Shown: one piece after another, positions 30,204-34,625 of the stretch
Layout: every line of letters starts with the position of its first letter
Numbering within the stretch: the first letter of the stretch is position 1
Assembly: GCA_015478585.1 (NCBI GenBank)
Contig: JADMIM010000032.1
Location: 1-34,625 of the forward strand
Direction: 5' to 3'
DNA from: Thermaceae bacterium
GTDB lineage: Bacteria > Deinococcota > Deinococci > Deinococcales > Thermaceae
DNA: 34,625 nucleotides
Notes under the pieces: model-generated
Seen by the model: the letters and a program-made list of their open reading frames with translations, nothing else
Told to the model about the DNA's origin: nothing
The model's database searches: none
Translations under genes and position numbers: made by a program

Positions 30204-30724
30204 TTGAAATTGACCCCCAACGCCTGCTTTTAGAAGGCATGGAAAGCGGAACCTTCCCCGACCTCGAGCCCTGGTCTTTGGCTAGGGAATATGTGCGGGA
30301 AAGGGCCCAAGGCACGGCCTACGAGAACGCTGTAGTGCGGCTATGGCACAGCCCCGGTGGGCTCTTCTACGAGTTCAAGGAGTTTCCAGCGGCTTTCTAC
30401 GCGAGGCTAGGGCCGGTGAGTGGCGAATACCTGAGCGAGAGCGAAGCCAAGGAATTGGTGTGGGAAGCCCTGGCTATGGCTAAAGAACACGCCGACTTGA
30501 ATATGTTTTATACCCCCTACCTGATGCAGTCTGACCAGGATTTTTATATGGCTTATACCCTAGACCAAGAACGGGTCGAGCGAGGCGAGGCTCGGTACGC
30601 CCTGCCCCTCTTCATGCGCCTGCAAAACGAGGGCAGCCTGACCGTGCTGATGCGCCTCGAGGGTGAATATCTGCGCTTCAAGCTGCCCAAAGGTCAGCCG
30701 GTGCTGCGGGGGCTACGGGCTTAG
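30200..30724 (+). CDS. Conserved-looking hypothetical protein coupled to menG
   Basis: This encodes 174 residues with no signal peptide and no hydrophobic helix. The composition is rich in Glu, Tyr and Phe, e.g. SPGGLFYEFKEFPAAFYARL and MKEH-like AKEHADLNMFYTPYLMQSDQ. The end, PLFMRLQNEGSLTVLMRLEG, suggests beta strands. I do not recognise the family. It overlaps the menG stop by four bases, so its synthesis is tied to MenG. Its own TAG stop is the first part of a TAGAGCGG repeat boundary. Codon use and CTCGAG content match the neighbours, so it is probably a native gene. Confidence 0.8.
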   Translation: MIEIDPQRLLLEGMESGTFPDLEPWSLAREYVRERAQGTAYENAVVRLWHSPGGLFYEFKEFPAAFYARLGPVSGEYLSESEAKELVWEALAMAKEHADLNMFYTPYLMQSDQDFYMAYTLDQERVERGEARYALPLFMRLQNEGSLTVLMRLEGEYLRFKLPKGQPVLRGLRA

Positions 30725-30843
30725 AGCGGTCTTCATAATGTTTGACCGAACGGAAACTTTAGGAATTGTCTCCCAGATTGACATTGGCGCTCGGAGGAGC
30801 GCCAATGTCAATGAAGGCCGCGATAGTCCCACAGAAACGCTGT
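30723..30843. repeat. Intergenic hairpin element starting with AGAGCGG
   Basis: It starts with AGAGCGGTCTTCATAATG inside the stop codon of the preceding gene. A perfect 16-bp hairpin has arms 30777-30792 and 30797-30812 with a GGAG loop. Outer arms GCGGTCTTCAT and ATGAAGGCCGC pair with one mismatch. The right end contains GAAACGCTGTA, similar to sequence at 2440-2450 and 8211-8221. The right boundary is uncertain. It resembles the elements at 2414 and 13386. Confidence 0.6.
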
Positions 30844-30911
30844 AAGTACCGTATTTGACTCGCAAATGATGGGCAAAGCGATAGAATATCAGCCATATTC
30901 AGGAGGAATCC

Positions 30912-32111
30912 TTGAGGCGCTTGTTGATCGCTGCGTTAGTTTTGAGCAGTTTGGCCCTGGCCCAGACCGAAATCTCTTTTTGGCACAGCATGGATGGCCC
31001 GGCAGGCAAGGCTATAAACAGCTTCGCAGCGGCCTTTAATACCAAACAAACAGCCTACAAAGTAGTGCCACGCTACGTAGGTGACTATCGCGAGGGCGAG
31101 ACCAAGGTCATTGCGGCCGTGCGCTCGGGTGGGGCACCGACCCTGTTTCAGGCTGAGATTCTGTTATTCCCTCGGTTGGTGGCCGAAGGAGCCGCTCTTC
31201 CTTTAGACGATCTGACGGCCTCCTTGCCTAAGAGCTTCACCGACGATTTGTTCGATGCTGCCTGGGATTACGGCCTGATTGGGGGCAAACGCTACGGCCT
31301 ACCTTTCAACACCAGCACCCCGGTACTCTTTTTCAACGAGAATCAATTGCGGGCCAAAGGACTCAAACCACCCACCAACTGGAAAGAGTTTGGCGATGTT
31401 GCCAGGGCGCTCAATAGCCGTGCAGCCAAAGGATTTATCGCCCTTACCGAATCCTGGACATTTGAGGCAATGGTGACGAGCCGGGGCGGCAACCTCGTCA
31501 CCAAGGATGGAAAACCCAACTTCACCTCACCGGAGGTGGTGCAGGCCCTCGAGTTTCTCCAGGCGCTGGGTAAAGAAGGCGTGACCAGCGTGCGCAATTT
31601 ATCCGAAGCCTCTTTCGCCCAAATCGACTTTATCCGTACCAAGGGCCTGATGGTAATGGCCTCAATTGCCAACTGGCCCGCCGCCGAACAGGCTTCATTT
31701 GCCTTCAAGCTGGGAGTAGCCCCGATTCCCCGTGAGCCAGGGGGCAAGGTTCCGCTGGGGGGAGGCCAACTGGTGGTGTTGCGGGGAGCCAGTCCTGAAC
31801 AGCAAAAAGGAGCCTTTGAGTTCTGGAAATTTCTGATGGAACCCGAAAATATCAAAACCTGGGTGCTGGCCTCTTACTACGTGCCCTTGCGTAAGTCGGC
31901 TACGCCTCTGCTAGACAGTTTCTACAAGGAAAATCCCTATCGCAAGGTAGCCTTCGAGCAGATTGCCAACGTCCAGCCCCCCCCCAAGGTGCCTCAGTTC
32001 GCCATCTGGCGCAACTTTCTCGAGGATGCTCTGGAGAAAGCCCTCAAGGGTGGGGTTGCGGCCCGAGCCGCGCTCGAGGAAGCCCAGCGCAAGGCCGAAG
32101 CGGTCAAATAG
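30912..32111 (+). CDS. Extracellular solute-binding protein, sugar/glycerol-phosphate type
   Basis: This is an exported binding protein of family 1 (UgpB/MalE-like), 399 residues. The signal peptide is MRRLLIAALVLSSLALAQ, with cleavage after LALA. The mature protein begins with TEISFWHSMDGPAGKAINSF, the hallmark of UgpB-type proteins, and later has RYGLPFNTSTPVLFFNENQL and VPLGGGQLVVLRGAS. The TTG start at 30912 is fixed by AGGAGG five bases upstream. TTGACT (30855-30860) and TAGAAT (30882-30887) lie upstream, but their 21-bp spacing is too long for a normal promoter. No permease or ATPase gene is adjacent, so it is an orphan here. The ligand cannot be read from sequence. Confidence 0.92.
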   Translation: MRRLLIAALVLSSLALAQTEISFWHSMDGPAGKAINSFAAAFNTKQTAYKVVPRYVGDYREGETKVIAAVRSGGAPTLFQAEILLFPRLVAEGAALPLDDLTASLPKSFTDDLFDAAWDYGLIGGKRYGLPFNTSTPVLFFNENQLRAKGLKPPTNWKEFGDVARALNSRAAKGFIALTESWTFEAMVTSRGGNLVTKDGKPNFTSPEVVQALEFLQALGKEGVTSVRNLSEASFAQIDFIRTKGLMVMASIANWPAAEQASFAFKLGVAPIPREPGGKVPLGGGQLVVLRGASPEQQKGAFEFWKFLMEPENIKTWVLASYYVPLRKSATPLLDSFYKENPYRKVAFEQIANVQPPPKVPQFAIWRNFLEDALEKALKGGVAARAALEEAQRKAEAVK

Positions 32112-32160
32112 CGCCCTTGGCAAAACTGTTGCAACCGGTTATGGCCCGGTTTCAAAGCCT

Positions 32161-32658
32161 CTAGGGGTGACTCAGCCGCTCGATGAGGCTACGGTGCTGC
32201 GGGTAGATTGCCGCAAGCTCCTCGCGCCGGGCCAGCTCGAAATCGGCAAAATCGAAGCCTGGAGCCACGGTGCAGCCCACCAGTGCGTACCCGCCCGGGG
32301 TCTCCAGCGCCGAAGCAAACCAGTAGCCCGCCGGAACCACACCCTGAAAACTTTGCCCTTGGCTGGGGTCTGGGCCAAGCTCGAGGGTCGAAAGAGTTCC
32401 CTGGGGTGAAATCATCCAGACTTTCAGGGCACTGCCCGCGTAAAAATGCCAGAGTTCGTCCGAAGCGATGCGATGGAAAGCCGAAAAGTGGGGGTGCTCG
32501 AGCAAAAAGTAAATCGCGGTGGAGAAGGCTCTGGGGCCAGCGTAACGCTCGGGCAACCCGCCCGTCATTTCGCCAGACTGGTAGGTCTGGCGGTAATATC
32601 CGCCCTCGGGATGGGGCTCGAGGCCAAGCTGTTCAATCCAGAAGCCAGCATTCTTCAT
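32161..32658 (-). CDS. Cupin_5 (DUF985) family protein
   Basis: This is a small cupin of 165 residues with the usual DUF985 landmarks: LGLEPHPEGGYYRQTYQS at the start, FSTAIYFLLEHPHFSAFHRI, SDELWHFYAGSALKVW and VAPGFDFADFELA near the end. The family has a double-stranded beta-helix fold related to sugar epimerases; its reaction is not established. The ATG follows the DUF2227 gene by 25 bp, so the two are probably co-transcribed. It converges with the binding-protein gene (about 50 bp between stops). Confidence 0.92.
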   Translation of the reverse strand: MKNAGFWIEQLGLEPHPEGGYYRQTYQSGEMTGGLPERYAGPRAFSTAIYFLLEHPHFSAFHRIASDELWHFYAGSALKVWMISPQGTLSTLELGPDPSQGQSFQGVVPAGYWFASALETPGGYALVGCTVAPGFDFADFELARREELAAIYPQHRSLIERLSHP

Positions 32659-32683
32659 AGGCGCTTGTTGGGGCTACTCGGCC

Positions 32684-33199
32684 TTATCGCCGCCTGCGCC
32701 GAGCAAATCTCAAGTCTGCGTCGGGCCAGACTCCATCGGCTAAAAGGTGTAGCCACTGCGAGACATAATAGCCCAGCACCAGTGCCCACAGGATGTTCTC
32801 TGGCGGGGTTTGCCAGTGTCCACCCCAATTGAAGTTGACCCCCACATAGCCCAGGATGGCCCTCGAGACCCAGTACAGCAGCAGCCCCACCAGGCCCATA
32901 TAGGCCACCCTGGTCATTGGCCCGGCCAGCCAGGTATGCGACAGGCCCCGGTGCGAGAACATCAGCCCATAAGGAACCCAAAACAGCCCCAGCACACCCC
33001 AGCGGCCCTTGGCCCGCACCCGATTCTCGGCCAGGTCGAGGTCAGGCGTGACCAAAAATGTGCCCACCAAGTAGCTGGCACTGAAGGCCAGGGCTACCGG
33101 CTCGGCAATGCCCAAACTGGCTTTGTAAGCGATATATCCAGCCGAGGCTACCCCCAGCACGCTCAGGTTGATGGCTTCGTGAACACGGCCCGACGGCAC
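32684..33199 (-). CDS. DUF2227 membrane protein, putative metal-binding
   Basis: This encodes 171 residues with about four hydrophobic segments. The start MPSGRVHEAINL, the segment TFLVTPDLDLAEN, the pair GLMFSHRGLSHTWLAG and QWLHLLADGVWPDAD place His and Asp residues as in metal-dependent membrane hydrolases of the YdjM/DUF2227 group. The enzyme activity is unknown. The GTG start at 33199 has TAGACT six bases upstream, so initiation is probably leaderless; there is no ribosome binding site. It ends in the basic tail RFARRRRR. Confidence 0.88.
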   Translation of the reverse strand: MPSGRVHEAINLSVLGVASAGYIAYKASLGIAEPVALAFSASYLVGTFLVTPDLDLAENRVRAKGRWGVLGLFWVPYGLMFSHRGLSHTWLAGPMTRVAYMGLVGLLLYWVSRAILGYVGVNFNWGGHWQTPPENILWALVLGYYVSQWLHLLADGVWPDADLRFARRRRR

Positions 33200-33205
33200 T
33201 GGTTC

Positions 33206-33211
33206 AGTCTA
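33206..33211 (-). promoter_or_regulatory. Leaderless -10 box of the DUF2227 gene
   Basis: TAGACT on the minus strand ends six bases before GTG 33199, the same spacing as at menG. Confidence 0.55.
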
Positions 33212-33432
33212 AGCGGCTAAAGAGGCTGATGTTGGTACAGATGAACAATCGTCGGTTTTGTAACGAACAGAACGTATAGGGTCAGGGAAACCCAAAAATA
33301 AATTAAAAATCCAAGCTTTTTCTCGAGGAGATATTTAACAAAAAGCCGTCATTTCTCGTCTGGAGCAAAATATTCACAAAATCCCATATTCTTTGACTGT
33401 CCCTCACTCATCTACTCTTCCAGGGTTTGTGC

Positions 33433-33438
33433 TACACT
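33433..33438 (+). promoter_or_regulatory. -10 box of the TetR-carD operon
   Basis: TACACT lies eight bases before GTG 33447, so the mRNA would be leaderless or nearly so. The 200 bp upstream are AT-rich and contain no other clear gene or hairpin. No consensus -35 box is found at the right distance. Confidence 0.5.
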
Positions 33439-33446
33439 TCATAGCC

Positions 33447-34010
33447 GTGACCGTGGAGGCTCGGACTGCTCCCAAACGCGAAGTAATCCTCGAGGCAACC
33501 ATCCGGGTCTTAAGAGAGCGAGGGCTCTCTGGCCTGAAGGTCGAGGAAGTCGCTAAAGAAGCCGAAGTTGGCAAAGGCACGGTTTACCTTTATTTCCAAG
33601 ACAAACAAGACCTCTTGAAGGCTCTCGTTGAGCACCACACCTTTTCTTTTTATCAGAAAGTTGAGGAAGTGGTGGGCTTGGAAACTTCCTTTGCTGAGCG
33701 GCTCACCCAGGTTTTACGGCTTCGCATTGCCTGGGTCGAGGAGTGGCGTGGTTTGTGGGCAGCAGTGGCCCGAGAAGCCCAACCCCAAAACACCCAGGGG
33801 TGGCTCAAAGGAATGCACGAACACCTTCAGGGCTTGCTGGAGCAACTCGTGCAAAGTGGGAAGCAGCGAGGTGAGGTTCGCCTCGAGTCAGATCTGAGTC
33901 TGACCGCCGCGACCATTGCCGCTCTGGCTTGCAACCCACAGCTCGAGTTTCCACGGGAAGCGTACCTCAAACACTTGTCTGAGGTGCTGTTGAAAGGAGT
34001 AGCGTTGTGA
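33447..34010 (+). CDS. TetR family transcriptional regulator
   Basis: This is a DNA-binding repressor of 187 residues if started at GTG 33447. The N-terminal helix-turn-helix is clear: REVILEATIRVLRERGLSGL, VEEVAKEAEVGKGTVYLYFQ and DKQDLLKALVEHH. The C-terminal ligand-binding domain (about 65-187) is helical; its ligand is unknown. I prefer GTG 33447 to the longer TTG 33393 frame because a TACACT box lies eight bases before it and because TetR domains begin within about 15 residues of the start; GTG 33453 is another option. The stop overlaps the carD start (GTGA), so regulator and CarD are translationally coupled. Confidence 0.92.
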   Translation: MTVEARTAPKREVILEATIRVLRERGLSGLKVEEVAKEAEVGKGTVYLYFQDKQDLLKALVEHHTFSFYQKVEEVVGLETSFAERLTQVLRLRIAWVEEWRGLWAAVAREAQPQNTQGWLKGMHEHLQGLLEQLVQSGKQRGEVRLESDLSLTAATIAALACNPQLEFPREAYLKHLSEVLLKGVAL

Positions 34011-34501
34011 GCGAATACCGTCCAGGAGATAAGGTTGTTTTGCCCCCCTATGGAGTTGGAGTCGTGGCGGGGATCGCCCAGCGTAGTGTTGCCGGTAATG
34101 ACCGTGCCTATTATCAAGTTGACTTTCCTGGAACCCGTTCTAAAGCCTATGTTCCCGTAGAGGCCCCACAGACTACCCGCCTGCGCCGGGCCCTGTCCGA
34201 TGCCCAGGTTCCCGAGATTCTGGGCCTGCTGCGTGAGGGCCGCCTGCCCTTGCCGCGCCAGTGGGCTGCTCGCCACCGCAAAACTACCGAAATCCTGGCC
34301 GAAGGCGACCCCTTCCGCATCGCTACCTTGGCGGGTCAGCTTCGCGCCTGGGAAGTAGAAAAGGGTCTTCCCGACCTAGACCGCCAGGCCCTGCGCCGCG
34401 CTATGCACCTGCTGGCCGAGGAAATCTCGCAGGTGATGGATGTAAACCTTGAGGAAGCGCGTAATCTCTTTGAGGAAGCCGTGGGTGAGAGCCTCAACTA
34501 G
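34007..34501 (+). CDS. carD: CarD family RNA polymerase-binding regulator
   Basis: This protein binds the RNA polymerase beta subunit and stabilises open promoter complexes. The 164 residues equal the length I recall for the Thermus protein. The N-terminal RNAP-interaction domain starts with YRPGDKVVLPPYGVGVVAGI and has YYQVDFPG and KAYVPVEA. The C-terminal helical domain contains the Trp in PRQWAARHRK that contacts DNA. It starts at GTG 34007, overlapping the TetR stop. The stop codon TAG is part of CTAG (34498-34501), where an insertion sequence begins. The protein end appears normal, so CarD itself is probably intact, but downstream transcription may be altered. Confidence 0.95.
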   Translation: MSEYRPGDKVVLPPYGVGVVAGIAQRSVAGNDRAYYQVDFPGTRSKAYVPVEAPQTTRLRRALSDAQVPEILGLLREGRLPLPRQWAARHRKTTEILAEGDPFRIATLAGQLRAWEVEKGLPDLDRQALRRAMHLLAEEISQVMDVNLEEARNLFEEAVGESLN

Positions 34502-34625
34502 GGTGTGTTGACATTTAGCGAAGGCAGATCATCGTAGAGACGAAGTGAACGAAGGCCAGGAAGTTTTTTACGGTCTGCTCAAAGCGGAAGAATACCCTGC
34601 GGAACTGTTTGAGCTTGTTGAAGAA
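34502..34625 (-). mobile_element. Second IS5/IS427-like element, partial (runs off the window)
   Basis: The end begins GGTGTGTTGACATTTAGCG directly after CTAG, matching the ends of the element at 25576-26401. It is in the opposite orientation. Only its transposase 3' end is in the window. The sequence differs clearly from the first copy, so it is a related element, not a recent duplicate. Confidence 0.85.
34515..34625 (-). CDS. Transposase C-terminus of the second IS (partial)
   Basis: The last 36 codons plus TAA are visible, starting FFNKLKQFRRVFFRFEQTVK and ending STMICLR. Compared with the first copy, 7 of these 36 residues differ, most of them conservatively. The upstream part, and so whether the gene is intact, lies outside the window. 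Confidence 0.85.
   Translation of the reverse strand, partial: FFNKLKQFRRVFFRFEQTVKNFLAFVHFVSTMICLR

Overview
The window looks like chromosomal DNA of a Thermus/Deinococcus-group bacterium, most likely Meiothermus or a close relative. The coding DNA is GC-rich and the hexamer CTCGAG is extremely frequent in it. Several genes have a TANNNT box 6-8 nt before the start codon, as in leaderless transcripts. Family content fits: a 164-residue CarD, MenG, Liv transporters, and a membrane Fe-S protein of the EtfD type. This assignment is inferred from content, not from a database match.

Layout. 1-1259: end of a branched-chain amino acid ABC transporter operon (livG partial, livF). 1351-5549: an alpha/beta hydrolase, a hairpin repeat, and a very large SARP/STAND/TPR regulator. 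5550-8508: a small putative lipoprotein, a membrane Fe-S oxidoreductase on the minus strand, and a small membrane protein. 8569-11577: two divergent type I glutamine synthetases with recognisable promoters between them. 11578-12139: a non-coding stretch of shuffled short words in inverted arrangement. 12140-13297: a LivK-type binding protein with a strong terminator.

13500-24541 is a defence island. It holds a SNF2-type helicase with a C-terminal DUF3883 domain, a mini AlbA_2-type protein, a DUF1156 adenine DNA methylase, an inverted PIN/AbrB toxin-antitoxin pair, and a DUF499-type ATPase whose N-terminus carries an Swt1-type HEPN domain with an intact RNxxxH motif. The helicase-methylase-ATPase set matches the architecture I recall as Hma in defence-system catalogues. 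The embedded mini-gene, the embedded toxin-antitoxin pair and the HEPN motif are the least ordinary parts.

24542-26448 holds a decayed IS remnant and an 826-bp IS5/IS427-like element flanked by CTAG on both sides. 26449-29244: two permeases of a nucleoside/riboflavin-type (BmpA-linked) ABC transporter, the larger one unusually extended. 29454-30724: menaquinone methyltransferase MenG coupled to an unknown protein. 30912-32111: an orphan sugar-type binding protein. 32161-33199: a cupin_5 (DUF985) protein and a DUF2227 membrane protein. 33447-34501: a TetR regulator coupled to CarD. The window ends inside a second, divergent copy of the same IS type, inserted at the CTAG that contains the carD stop codon.

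Functionally, the housekeeping part centres on nitrogen and amino-acid uptake (Liv proteins, two glutamine synthetases) and menaquinone-linked electron transfer (MenG, EtfD-like). The accessory part is a defence island with IS debris on one side and short shared repeat sequences on both sides.
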